Positions 45,000 through 54,344 of a stretch of DNA of 64,000 nt are shown here, in pieces. The DNA is taken from contig OZ245840.1 in NCBI GenBank assembly GCA_965228775.1, positions 496,001-560,000 of the forward strand. Direction: 5' to 3'. Both the position numbers and the translations under genes were made by a program. The notes under the pieces were generated by a model that saw only the letters and a list, made by a program, of their open reading frames with translations, did no database searches and was not told the origin of the DNA. This DNA comes from JANQMY01 sp965228775 (GTDB lineage: Bacteria; Pseudomonadota; Alphaproteobacteria; JANQMY01). Position 1 is the stretch's first letter, and every line of letters begins with the position of its first letter.

Positions 45000-45701
45000 T
45001 TAGGATTTGTGGAGTACTTGGACCCCTTGATCGGCGCCAACAATGAGTGTGTCGCACAAATCGATAAAAAGTCCGTGATCAACGACCCCCGTCATTGAAT
45101 CGAGAGACGAGGCCAAGCCTTCTATGTTGATCACTTTGTTGAAGGCGGCATCCACGATCAAATGCTCTCCATCCGTCACATAGGGCTCGCCGAACTGGTC
45201 CGTCCGCAGGCGGAGGTTCACTTCCCCTTCACCATACACGCCCAGAAGTTCCGAGATCCGGCGTTCCGTCACACGCACGCCAAACGGCACCACTTCGATC
45301 GGCAACGGAAACGCCCCCAGATGATCGACACATTTGGCCTGGTCCACGATGATCGCCACATGTTTCGACGCGGACGCGACAATCTTCTCACGCAGCAAGG
45401 CACCGCCACCGCCCTTGATCAAGCGGAAAGACGTATCCACCTCGTCAGCGCCATCGACGGTCAGGTCAAGCTGACCCGCATCTCCCAGAGTGGTAAGCGC
45501 AATCCCCTCTTTCTCGGCAAGGACCCGGGTTTGTTCGGACGTGGGCACCCCTTTAACAGACAACCCGGCCCGGACGCGCTCGCCCAGGGCCATTACAAAG
45601 AACGCAGCGGTCGATCCGGTGCCAAGGCCAAGCACCATCCCGTCCTTGACCAAATCAAGGGCTGCTTCGGCGGCCCGCTGTTTCAAACTATCGTTGGACA
45701 T
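45000..45701 (-). CDS. rpiA: Ribose-5-phosphate isomerase A
   Basis: A 233-residue enzyme that interconverts ribose-5-P and ribulose-5-P. Diagnostic motifs: LGLGTGSTA, TVDGADEVD, KGGGGALLREKIVA. Full length for RpiA. It lies between the MBL-fold gene (87 bp upstream) and gor (28 bp downstream). The rpiA-gor neighbourhood recurs in alphaproteobacteria. Confidence 0.97.
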   Translation of the reverse strand: MSNDSLKQRAAEAALDLVKDGMVLGLGTGSTAAFFVMALGERVRAGLSVKGVPTSEQTRVLAEKEGIALTTLGDAGQLDLTVDGADEVDTSFRLIKGGGGALLREKIVASASKHVAIIVDQAKCVDHLGAFPLPIEVVPFGVRVTERRISELLGVYGEGEVNLRLRTDQFGEPYVTDGEHLIVDAAFNKVINIEGLASSLDSMTGVVDHGLFIDLCDTLIVGADQGVQVLHKS

Positions 45702-45788
45702 CTCATGTCTTTCCCAATGGGCGATAGAAGTCGTTTACGTGAAATGGGGGCCAGAGGCCAGAGCACCATGACAGGAAAATTGCCCACT

Positions 45789-47117
45789 TCAGGAAGCTTG
45801 GTCTTTCAGCTTCTTCTGTACGCGTGTGAGCCGAGACAGGAGACGTAGGATCAAATCGGCCCGGAACAAGGTTGCATAGCCCAGCGTAATGCCCATGCCA
45901 TTCAGAGACCCGATGGCAAAGGACCGGGTAAGCTTCGAAAACCCATCGGAGGTTGCCTCGAACCGGCCATTTACCGTCAATGTGTCAAAGCCAAATCCAT
46001 TGTCGAAAATGAACTTCAGCGATGAAGAGTGCATGGCCACGTCATGCGCCCCTTGCACCGGCTCAAACCCATCCATGACGGAAACGCTGACCACGGCCTC
46101 CAGATCCGTCAGCAAGATACGCACCGGTAAAAAGCCCCTTATGATCGGGTTATAGCGAGCCAATAGGGCCATTCCGTAACTGTTTTCCTCGAACACGGAC
46201 GTCCGATAGGCCTCAAAGCCGACCTTAAGCTCTTCCAAGGGCACACTTACAGCTGCCGCCCGATAGGGACCGGCCTTTGCTTCTTCATACCGTTCCGACC
46301 AAAAGCCAAGGGCCGCTTCGTTGTCGTGCGGCGTGCCGACCTCCCATGTTTCGCTTGGACGCATGACCACGGTCTGGGCGCCATGAGACGCCTCATCGGC
46401 GATCACATCCTCCGGCCGGTTGATGCTGTCATTCAGGTAGTTGTTTTCTTCATGGGAAAAATAGACGAACGATGCAAAGGGTATGACGTATCCGGCACCG
46501 GTTTCCCGGACTTGCGTTGCCAAGGTTTCAAGCTTCTGGCGCGCCGCTTCTTCCCTAAATTTGCGGTTGTCACGGCCGCCCTTCCACGCAGCGTAACTAA
46601 ACTGAGTCAACAATACATCCGGCGCGCCAAACCGGTCTTTCAATCCGCGCAGCTCTGCGGGCTCCGCCATTGGGCAATCATTGAGGTTCAGGATGCTGCG
46701 ATCTTTATCTCGAAGGAATAGGTAGGAATCGTAAAACTCGGACTTACCGCATACAAACTCCGTAGACGTACCAATTTTTCGCAATTCTCCATCCGGCAGC
46801 TCGTCTATTTTGAAGCCCTTCTTCTCTAGAAAGGCGGCAACCCGGCGGTCCCGCGTTTTCTGGAACAGAATCGTGAGTTTTTGTTTGTGCGCATCAGACA
46901 CTTTGCCGAAAAACGCCGGCGAAAAATGGTCCGGATGTTCGTGGGATACCCAAATATGCGTTACATCCGCCAATAGGGTGTCTAGATCTTCGGGCCCCGG
47001 CGCGAGGAGATCCCAGCCTTCGTTGAAGACCGAACCTTCGAACCAGGGATCCGTCAGAATCACAGCGTCGTCCGTGTAGATCTTTACAGAGGCGTGGTTG
47101 ACGAATTCAATCTTCAT
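45789..47117 (-). CDS. MBL-fold metal-dependent hydrolase (UlaG/CMAH-like), 442 aa
   Basis: The N-terminal half is a metallo-beta-lactamase domain: KIEFVNHASVKIYTDDAVILTDPWF, then the metal motif SHEHPDHF (HxHxDH). This opening is like UlaG lactonases and the MBL part of CMP-Neu5Ac hydroxylase (CMAH). The ~200-residue C-terminal part has no recognised domain, and no Rieske motif is visible. It is 46 bp after glmS and 87 bp before rpiA, so it may be in that operon. A role in amino-sugar or phosphosugar metabolism is inferred from neighbours only. Confidence 0.75.
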   Translation of the reverse strand: MKIEFVNHASVKIYTDDAVILTDPWFEGSVFNEGWDLLAPGPEDLDTLLADVTHIWVSHEHPDHFSPAFFGKVSDAHKQKLTILFQKTRDRRVAAFLEKKGFKIDELPDGELRKIGTSTEFVCGKSEFYDSYLFLRDKDRSILNLNDCPMAEPAELRGLKDRFGAPDVLLTQFSYAAWKGGRDNRKFREEAARQKLETLATQVRETGAGYVIPFASFVYFSHEENNYLNDSINRPEDVIADEASHGAQTVVMRPSETWEVGTPHDNEAALGFWSERYEEAKAGPYRAAAVSVPLEELKVGFEAYRTSVFEENSYGMALLARYNPIIRGFLPVRILLTDLEAVVSVSVMDGFEPVQGAHDVAMHSSSLKFIFDNGFGFDTLTVNGRFEATSDGFSKLTRSFAIGSLNGMGITLGYATLFRADLILRLLSRLTRVQKKLKDQAS

Positions 47118-47163
47118 GAAAGGTAGTGACCCTTGGCTCCGGAATACGCCACATAGGCGTAAC

Positions 47164-48987
47164 CTATTCCACGGTCACGGACTTTGCCAGATTGCGGGGC
47201 TGATCCGCATCCGTGCCTTTCGCCACAGCTGTGTGGTAGGCCAGCAATTGGACAGGCACCGTGTAGAGGAACGGTGAAATGAATGGGTCGGCTTCCGGCA
47301 CGCGGATCTTCGCCCAGGCGCCGTCCCCAACATGTTCCAGACCTTTGTCGTCGGAGATGAAGAGAACTTTTGCACCACGGGCAATCACTTCCTGCATGTT
47401 GGAAATGGTCTTGTCGAAAAGACGGTCATAAGGCGCGATGACAATCACCGGTACCGTTTCGTCGATCAAGGCGATCGGACCATGCTTTAGCTCTCCGCCC
47501 GCATACCCTTCCGCATGGATATAGGAAATCTCTTTGAGTTTCAGGGCCCCTTCCATCGCGATCGGGTATTGAAGGCCGCGCCCGAAATAGAGGATGTCGC
47601 GGGACTGAGCGAGGTCATGGGAAATCGCCTCAATTTGCGCGGCGATCCCCAAGGTTTCCGATGTAAGGCGCGGCACAGATGTAAGCGCCCGCACCAAACG
47701 CGTTTCGGTCTCCTCGTCTATGGTGTTCCGGGCCCGGGCCGTCGCCACCGCAAGGGCCGCCAGCACCATCAACTGGCAGGTAAAGGCTTTCGTTGAGGCA
47801 ACACCGATTTCCGGGCCTGCATGAATGGGAAAAACCACATCGCTTTCCCGGCCGATTGTGCTTTCCACCACATTCACGATGGAGGCCACGTGCTGCTTGT
47901 TTGCCGCGCAATAGCGCAATGCCGCCAGCGTGTCGGCCGTTTCGCCGGACTGGGACACAAAGATCGAGAGACCGCCCTCCGGCAAAGCAGCTTCCCTGTA
48001 TCGGAACTCTGAAGCCACATCGATCTCTACGGAGACGCGGGCTAGTTGCTCGAACCAATATTTCGCCACCATCGCCGCATAAAACGCCGTGCCACAAGCC
48101 GAAATCGTGATCTTCGGTATGGCTGCCAAGTCGAATGGCACGCGGCCCAGATAGATCGTTTCCTGCAATGGGTCCGCATACGCACTAATGGTATGCCCAA
48201 GCACTTCCGGCTGTTCATAGATTTCCTTCGCCATGAAGTGTTTGTGATTGCCTTTGTCCACTAGTTGGGCGCTTGCCGACATGATGGTAAAGGGCCGCTC
48301 AACCTTGTCGCCATTCGCGTCCAGTATGGTAACGCCGTCATGGCGGATCTCGGCGCAATCGCCATCTTCCAGATAACAGACCTGGTTGGTCATAGGGGCC
48401 AACGCAAATGCATCAGAACCCAGATACATCTCGCCGTCGCCGGCACCAATCGCTAGAGGCGGGCCATGGCGGGCGCCGACGATGAGGTCTTCTTCACCTT
48501 GAAAGATGATGCCTAACGCAAAGGCCCCTTCCAACCGTCCGACCGCGCAGCGCGCAGCCTCGAAATGGGATTTGCCTTGCTCGAGATATTCCGTCACCAG
48601 ATGAGCGACTACTTCCGTATCGGTTTCGGATGCGAAAGTGTGGCCCGATGCTTCCAGCTCGTTCCGCAAGCTGCGGAAATTCTCGATAATGCCGTTGTGC
48701 ACAACGGCCACATGAGAGGACACATGCGGATGGGCATTCTGCTCCGTTGGCGCACCATGGGTCGCCCAGCGCGTATGACCGATCCCGATCTTGCCGCGCA
48801 AGGGAACGGAACTGAGCGTCTCACCCAAATTGTTAAGCTTGCCTTCGGCCCGGCGGCGATCGATTTGGCCACCTTCTATGGTGGCAATACCGGCTGAATC
48901 ATAGCCGCGATATTCCAATCGCTTCAGCGCTTCGAATATCACCGGCGAGGCATCAGACTTTCCAATTACTCCCACAATACCGCACAT
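47164..48987 (-). CDS. glmS: Glucosamine-6-phosphate synthase (glutamine-hydrolysing)
   Basis: A 607-residue enzyme making glucosamine-6-P from fructose-6-P and glutamine. The start at 48987 is fixed by biochemistry: Cys2 of MCGIVGVIG must become the N-terminal nucleophile, and GGAG lies seven bases upstream. An in-frame upstream extension to 49065 is not used. The glutaminase domain shows HTRWATHG; two SIS domains follow (SACGTAFYA, SQSGETADT) and the end KSVTVE is canonical. It sits 16 bp after glmU, so both UDP-GlcNAc enzymes are co-transcribed. No glmS ribozyme is expected or seen. Confidence 0.96.
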   Translation of the reverse strand: MCGIVGVIGKSDASPVIFEALKRLEYRGYDSAGIATIEGGQIDRRRAEGKLNNLGETLSSVPLRGKIGIGHTRWATHGAPTEQNAHPHVSSHVAVVHNGIIENFRSLRNELEASGHTFASETDTEVVAHLVTEYLEQGKSHFEAARCAVGRLEGAFALGIIFQGEEDLIVGARHGPPLAIGAGDGEMYLGSDAFALAPMTNQVCYLEDGDCAEIRHDGVTILDANGDKVERPFTIMSASAQLVDKGNHKHFMAKEIYEQPEVLGHTISAYADPLQETIYLGRVPFDLAAIPKITISACGTAFYAAMVAKYWFEQLARVSVEIDVASEFRYREAALPEGGLSIFVSQSGETADTLAALRYCAANKQHVASIVNVVESTIGRESDVVFPIHAGPEIGVASTKAFTCQLMVLAALAVATARARNTIDEETETRLVRALTSVPRLTSETLGIAAQIEAISHDLAQSRDILYFGRGLQYPIAMEGALKLKEISYIHAEGYAGGELKHGPIALIDETVPVIVIAPYDRLFDKTISNMQEVIARGAKVLFISDDKGLEHVGDGAWAKIRVPEADPFISPFLYTVPVQLLAYHTAVAKGTDADQPRNLAKSVTVE

Positions 48988-49003
48988 GGCAGCACTCCAA
49001 ACC

Positions 49004-50392
49004 TTATGTTGACTTCTTAACGGATGACGGGTCCGGCTTCGGCCATTTTCCCGCGGCCTTTTCATCGCCTTTCCGCTTCCGGTACTTTGCCGCCCAGCCG
49101 TCCAGCTGACGCTGCGGCGCGCGCGTTACCCCCAATGCATTGCCTTCCAAATTCTGCGAAATGACACTGCCGGCACCGGTGTTCGCCCCCCTGCCAATAC
49201 GCACCGGCGCCACCAGCGACGTGTTCGACCCGATGAAAACATCTTCCTCGATCACCGTGAGATATTTGTTGAAGCCGTCATAATTACAGGTGATCGTTCC
49301 GGCCCCGATATTCGTCCGTGCCCCTACAAATGCATCCCCCACATAGGTGAGGTGATTTATTTTGGCGCCTGGTTCAACAATTGCATTTTTGATTTCAACG
49401 AAATTGCCCACGTGAACATTCGCGGACAAATCCGTCCCAGGCCTCAACCTTGCAAAGGGGCCGATCGTCCCCTCCGTACCCACACGAGCACCCTCTAGAT
49501 GGGTGAAAGGCTTTATGGTCACCCCATCTTCAACTAGCACGCCGGGCCCAAACACCACATGCGGCCCAACGGTTACGTCTTGGCCCAATTGTGTGTCTGC
49601 GCTGAAATAGACAGTCTTCGGGTCTTGCAAGGTAACACCGTCGTCCATGGCCTGACTACGGCAACGGTCCTGAAACACGGCTTCGGCCGCCGCCAATTGT
49701 GCACGCGAATTGATTCCCATAACCTCATCGGCGGGTGCTTCGGTAACACGGCACGCTATGTTCTGCGACCGCGCAAGAGCGACAATATCGGTAAGATAAT
49801 ATTCGCCCTTGGCGTTATCGTTCGTCACTTTGTCCAGAAGGTCGAATAGGACGCGGCCATCAATGGCCATCAGCCCCGCATTGCACAAGGTCACTGACCG
49901 TTGTTCCGCCGTCGCATCCTTAAACTCCACAATCGATTCCAGGTCGCCAGCAGTACCAGTGATCAATCGTCCGTAGGCGGCGGGATCATCGGGCCTGAAC
50001 CCCAAGACGACGACACCTGCGCCGGCTTCACACATGTCGCGCATGGTTTCGAAGGTGTCTTGCCTGACCAATGGTGTGTCCGCGAACAGAACAAAAACAG
50101 TGCCGGGAAACCCACTGACAAACTCCCTCGCCGCCTGCACGGCATGCCCGGTTCCGAGGGGCTCAGACTGCACCGCTACTTTAACGTTCCCGGCGGCTTT
50201 GGCCACGTCGTCCATGTCTTGGCCAACAACAACGACAGTCTGCTCTGGTTTGAGGGCGCCAACCGTGGTGAGGACGTGCCGCAACATTGATCGTCCGCCA
50301 ATCTCGTGAAGCACTTTGGGCAGCGCTGACTTCATACGGGTGCCCTTGCCAGCCGCCAAGATGACAGCCGCGATCGGCGCTTGATCAGACAT
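49004..50392 (-). CDS. glmU: Bifunctional GlcN-1-P acetyltransferase / GlcNAc-1-P uridylyltransferase
   Basis: A 462-residue two-domain enzyme that makes UDP-GlcNAc. The N-terminal pyrophosphorylase has LAAGKGTRMKS; the C-terminal left-handed beta-helix has hexapeptide repeats (about residues 265-430), with the acetyl-CoA region LTYVGDAFVGARTNIGAGTITCNYDG. The last ~25 residues are Lys-rich. It is first of glmU-glmS-MBL and diverges from gph. Confidence 0.96.
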   Translation of the reverse strand: MSDQAPIAAVILAAGKGTRMKSALPKVLHEIGGRSMLRHVLTTVGALKPEQTVVVVGQDMDDVAKAAGNVKVAVQSEPLGTGHAVQAAREFVSGFPGTVFVLFADTPLVRQDTFETMRDMCEAGAGVVVLGFRPDDPAAYGRLITGTAGDLESIVEFKDATAEQRSVTLCNAGLMAIDGRVLFDLLDKVTNDNAKGEYYLTDIVALARSQNIACRVTEAPADEVMGINSRAQLAAAEAVFQDRCRSQAMDDGVTLQDPKTVYFSADTQLGQDVTVGPHVVFGPGVLVEDGVTIKPFTHLEGARVGTEGTIGPFARLRPGTDLSANVHVGNFVEIKNAIVEPGAKINHLTYVGDAFVGARTNIGAGTITCNYDGFNKYLTVIEEDVFIGSNTSLVAPVRIGRGANTGAGSVISQNLEGNALGVTRAPQRQLDGWAAKYRKRKGDEKAAGKWPKPDPSSVKKST

Positions 50393-50627
50393 TCACCACC
50401 ACCTTACCCAATTTGAAGTTCATGCGGGCTCATGGGCCGCCAGCCCCACATCTTCGCCGTCACACTGCGTCTTTGAATGCGGCGGCATGATGGCATGGCC
50501 TGAACTTTCCTGAAAAATAACAAGATGTTTCGCATTTTTGCGGTACGAAGCACATGGACTTGGCCGACTCAATCGTTATTGTGCCGCCGCCTGCTTTAAC
50601 ATCTTTTTAATCGGATTCTTTCCTTCA

Positions 50628-51305
50628 ATGCCGCCAATTTTTCAAGATACTTCCATCATTTTCGATCTCGACGGCACATTGGTCGATACGGCGCCGGACC
50701 TAACCGAGGCTCTCAACCATGTGCTTGTGGCCGAAGGACGCCAAGCCGTCGACGGCGCTCAGGTCCGCCACATGGTGGGGCATGGCGCGCGTGAAATGAT
50801 CCGTGCTGGGATGGCCGCGACCGGCGACGAGGCAACGGAAGATGATCTCGACCGAATGATGAGCGTGTTCCTGGATCACTACATTGTCCACATTGCCGAC
50901 AACAGCCGCCCCTTCGACGGCGTCGTTAAAGTTCTCGAAACACTCCAAAATCAGTCCGCTCTACTTGGTGTGTGTACGAACAAACGCGAGCGCTTGTCGG
51001 TTGCCCTTTTGCAGACCCTCAAAATCGATCATTTCTTTGGCGCGATCATCGGGGCCGACACATTACCTGTCCGCAAACCGGATCCGCAGCACTTGCTGGG
51101 CACCATCGAACGCATTGGCGGCAACAAAGACCGCGCTGTTATGATCGGTGACAGCACCACGGACGTTAAAGCTGCAAAGGCTGCCGGGGTGCCCGTGGTA
51201 ACGGTGTCGTTTGGTTATCCGGATGTGCCCCCGGCAGAATTGGGCGGCGACGCCAATATCGACCACTACGACCAATTGTTGGAGACGATCTCGACCTTGC
51301 TCTAG
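50628..51305 (+). CDS. gph: Phosphoglycolate phosphatase (HAD family)
   Basis: A 225-residue HAD hydrolase with IIFDLDGTLVDTAPDL (nucleophile and acid Asp), GVCTNKRE (motif II), and MIGDSTTDVKAAKAAG (motif IV). It dephosphorylates 2-phosphoglycolate from DNA repair or oxygenase side reactions. The ATG at 50628 gives the usual N-terminus; the frame is open upstream to 50538 but that part is not family-like. It diverges from glmU and converges with the secreted Cys-rich gene. Confidence 0.92.
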   Translation: MPPIFQDTSIIFDLDGTLVDTAPDLTEALNHVLVAEGRQAVDGAQVRHMVGHGAREMIRAGMAATGDEATEDDLDRMMSVFLDHYIVHIADNSRPFDGVVKVLETLQNQSALLGVCTNKRERLSVALLQTLKIDHFFGAIIGADTLPVRKPDPQHLLGTIERIGGNKDRAVMIGDSTTDVKAAKAAGVPVVTVSFGYPDVPPAELGGDANIDHYDQLLETISTLL

Positions 51306-51310
51306 GCGGT

Positions 51311-52711
51311 CTAAAGGTTCGGCACTAACGGACCCTTTTTGGGATTGCCGTCTTTGTAATAGTTCTTCTGGAACTTGTTGAACTTCAGTACTTCACGGCA
51401 TGCCTCTCCGCCCACATATGGCCGAACGGAGGATGGCGCTTGGGCCTTGGACCGGTTGATGATCTTCGCATTGTCGGGCTTCGCATCATAACGGCCGTAG
51501 GTCGGGCCGAACGGATCGGAAGACAAATGTGTGTCCATGATCTCGCGGTCCAGCTGTTCGGAGATGTAGCGGTTACGCTGGCTCTCCCAGGCGCGCTCAT
51601 AGGACGGCCCCTTCCAGAGAGTGACAGAGGCGTCCGGCTGCTGAGAAACCGTAAACACTAAAAACTGATCTCTATAGTCCGCTTCGCAGTTGCATTTATT
51701 GCGCGCGAGGGGGCCCGTAAGAGGGGCCGGTCCCTGATAGACAAGCTGTGTCTTTGCCCGGCCAGCAACAGCATGGCAGGCCCGCAATTTGTAAAGCTTC
51801 TTGCCTTCACCCTTCTTTGGATAGAGCGCTGTCTGGTAGCGCTCGAAGAAGTCGCGGATCACGCGGCTACGGGCAAGCAAACGCCACTGATCCTGGTTTT
51901 GCCAATGGATCCACCAATCAATCCGGTGCACGACACTATTGTACGGCTGCGTATTGTCTACGCTGCTGGCTCTAGGACAATTTGGCTTATCGGACGTTTC
52001 AGTTTCGTCCGAAGCATCGTCCACCACCTCTTTCGCATCATTGCTTCCATAGAGGCTGGTGTCCTTGCTTTCCACATCATCGCCGCCGGCGGTTGGTGTG
52101 CTTGTGCTCTCGCTGTAACCCGTCTGCGTGGGTTTCTCATCCTTATAATCATTGGGGCAGTCCGCCGCCGTGCGGTCCGGAAAATCTCTGAAGCTGATTT
52201 TAATGTGGCTCGCCCAGCTATACGGTAAGAAGCCGCCCCGCAGATTGATTGCGGTAATGCATTTGAGCTCTTCTTCTTTCAGATTGCCCATAATGCGCGA
52301 CACGTCCCACCGCGCCAATTCATCCGATGCCCAATCTTTTTCGGCCTTACTGACCAAATCGTTCGTGCAGTATCCCATTTCGATCACCAGCCGGGGATCA
52401 TCGGCATTTTTGGGCACTGTGTTGCTGCTCTTAAATCCGCTGGAGAATTTACAGCCCGCGCGTTTCACCTGTTCCCACTGAAAATCATCCAGATCGGCAA
52501 AGCCGCGCTCAACGATTTTCCCAATCACACCGCAGGCATCTTCATCCAGAGAAAACCCAGCAATTTCAAGAGGTACGACAGAAGAGTTATCATCCGCCGC
52601 GAGCTTTTGTCCGCCGATGGTTAGGGTCAATGCAAGCGCGAAGACGCTGGCCGCAAACCGCTGCCAACCTTTCGCCCGCTCTGTCTTTGGCTCGTGTGAA
52701 AAATTACGCAT
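51311..52711 (-). CDS. Secreted cysteine-rich protein of unknown function
   Basis: A 466-residue protein with a signal peptide (about 15-39, after a charged N-region), ten cysteines in the mature part and an acidic Ser/Thr/Asp linker (about 195-245) between two halves. The C-terminal half is rich in Trp, Arg and Tyr (IDWWIHWQNQDQWRLLARS) and has a CNC pair. The even cysteine count suggests periplasmic or extracellular disulfides. No family recognised. It ends near gph (convergent) and begins 24 bp after the exchanger gene, so the two are likely co-transcribed. Confidence 0.7.
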   Translation of the reverse strand: MRNFSHEPKTERAKGWQRFAASVFALALTLTIGGQKLAADDNSSVVPLEIAGFSLDEDACGVIGKIVERGFADLDDFQWEQVKRAGCKFSSGFKSSNTVPKNADDPRLVIEMGYCTNDLVSKAEKDWASDELARWDVSRIMGNLKEEELKCITAINLRGGFLPYSWASHIKISFRDFPDRTAADCPNDYKDEKPTQTGYSESTSTPTAGGDDVESKDTSLYGSNDAKEVVDDASDETETSDKPNCPRASSVDNTQPYNSVVHRIDWWIHWQNQDQWRLLARSRVIRDFFERYQTALYPKKGEGKKLYKLRACHAVAGRAKTQLVYQGPAPLTGPLARNKCNCEADYRDQFLVFTVSQQPDASVTLWKGPSYERAWESQRNRYISEQLDREIMDTHLSSDPFGPTYGRYDAKPDNAKIINRSKAQAPSSVRPYVGGEACREVLKFNKFQKNYYKDGNPKKGPLVPNL

Positions 52712-52735
52712 CGTCAGAGAGCCCGCTTACCCCTT

Positions 52736-53941
52736 TCAAACGCCACCCCCGAAATTCACCTCCGGCGCATTTCCGGAATACCTTATGGTGGCATAAGCAA
52801 CATACAAAAAAAACAGTGTCATCGCTTCAAGTAGCGTCAACCGCAGCTGTGTGAACAAGAAAAATACGAGTAAGACGATCCCACCGGTCAATACCGTCAA
52901 GTCGAAGTGGAAAAATGACCCGATCGCGATGGCTTCACCTGTGGGCTGAAGAATCGCCGCAAGCCCCAAGACACCGAAGATATTGACGATACTGCTTGCA
53001 ATGAAATTGCCGGATGCAATTTCAGGCTGCCGGCGGAGCGCCGCCAAGAAAATGGTCACGATTTCCGGCATCGCTGTGAAAAACACGATCAATGTAAGAG
53101 TAATCGCGTTCAGGGATTCACGTGGGTTGGCGCCATCTTCCAGTGTTCGTATCCAAGAAGCCAGCGCCACCATCACCAAGAGCGAGCCAATAATCAGCGC
53201 AAAACTGCCGATCAGAAGATTATAGATGATGCCGCCCGTGGATATGGGACCGTCAACCGAAACCGTCCGAAAGCTCGGTTGTGCCCCGGCCGCAACCAGC
53301 GACCGTTCCGTCGCAAAGGAATTGACGAAGTAGAAAAGCAGACCGCCAAGCAGCAGGACACCGTCTTCGACGCCGATCGTACCGCCGCGTGACACAAACC
53401 AAATCAGAAGCCACGAAGCACCCAGCAGGATGATTCCATCCCGAAAAACCGTATCCAACGTAATTTCGACGGAACCGCCCTGGGTTTCCATTTCCGAGCG
53501 TGACCGAAACGCCACAGCCCACAAAAAAACTGTCAATGTGGTGATCAGCAACGTGTTCACAATGGAACTGCCCACCACGATCGCGACCGGCAAATCCGCA
53601 CCGAATTTCGAGATGAATGCGGTGCTTTCCGAGACCACTTCAATGAAGCGATTCGGTCCGATCTGAACAATCTCGGACGATGCAGCAGATCCGCCAGTGG
53701 CGGCCGGCGCCAACCCGCTCGCGCCGATAAATTCCATGATGCTTGGAGAGAACACGAGGGCGGCTTCAGGCGCCGCCGTGAACAAGGCGATAACAATGCC
53801 TACCCAAAGAGGAGACAGGCCCAAGTTTTCCGCCAAACGGGAAGCACCGCGCAGAAAACGTTCGCCGCCAATGATGAGAATCAGCAGCCCGCCCAAAAGC
53901 AGAAGTGCGATGTAAATCCAGCCTGTTTCGCCTTCAACCAT
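52736..53941 (-). CDS. CaCA-superfamily (sodium/calcium exchanger-like) membrane protein
   Basis: About 401 residues with ten or more membrane segments and two alpha-repeat regions. Repeat 1 reads LFTAAPEAA with VVGSSIVNTLLI; repeat 2 reads FTAMPEIV with IASSIVNIFGVLG. Canonical exchangers have GTSxPE in both repeats: the glutamates are retained but Gly and Ser are replaced by Phe and Ala in both. A long Asp-poor loop separates the halves. The ATG at 53941 was chosen over a TTG six codons upstream because a G-rich Shine-Dalgarno lies before it. Cation specificity is uncertain. Confidence 0.8.
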   Translation of the reverse strand: MVEGETGWIYIALLLLGGLLILIIGGERFLRGASRLAENLGLSPLWVGIVIALFTAAPEAALVFSPSIMEFIGASGLAPAATGGSAASSEIVQIGPNRFIEVVSESTAFISKFGADLPVAIVVGSSIVNTLLITTLTVFLWAVAFRSRSEMETQGGSVEITLDTVFRDGIILLGASWLLIWFVSRGGTIGVEDGVLLLGGLLFYFVNSFATERSLVAAGAQPSFRTVSVDGPISTGGIIYNLLIGSFALIIGSLLVMVALASWIRTLEDGANPRESLNAITLTLIVFFTAMPEIVTIFLAALRRQPEIASGNFIASSIVNIFGVLGLAAILQPTGEAIAIGSFFHFDLTVLTGGIVLLVFFLFTQLRLTLLEAMTLFFLYVAYATIRYSGNAPEVNFGGGV

Positions 53942-54344
53942 GCTCAACGCCCCCCTCAAGGCAGCTTGCGCGGCGAGCTTTACGCAAAAAACCCCTCAAT
54001 CTGGCATTTACCATACATCAATGTGGTGGCTTAAACAAAGCGATGTAAGCGATTGCGACTCAAATCCGTCGCCTTTTGTGATCGACGTCACCAGCGCCAA
54101 TGGCAGTTACGCGAATAGAAAAAATGGCACCTTCATGCGCATTTTGGACGCATCTTCCATTGTGTGACAGCCGTCAATGGCCGTGACTCCTCATACGGCT
54201 TATATTAAGGTTATTAAACATGCCGGTTGGCATTCCGCCGTTTGATGCGGCGGTAAGCGTAGCTGACCGGATTTGCGTATTGCCGGCTCTGCGGGGGGTG
54301 CTTTGAAAGCTGAGATCGCAGGTGCCTCTTTGGTGGGTGCGTTT
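53942..54344. other. 403-bp divergent region between exchanger and Sel1 genes
   Basis: No gene supported. CCGCCG-N7-CGGCGG (54235-54253) is a small hairpin about 90 bp before the Sel1 gene. The promoter pair for the two divergent units must lie here, but I could not assign elements. Confidence 0.35.

Noticed and set aside
48988..49065. N-terminal extension of glmS
   Set aside because: The catalytic cysteine must be residue 2 of the mature protein, so the upstream 26 codons cannot be part of an active enzyme.
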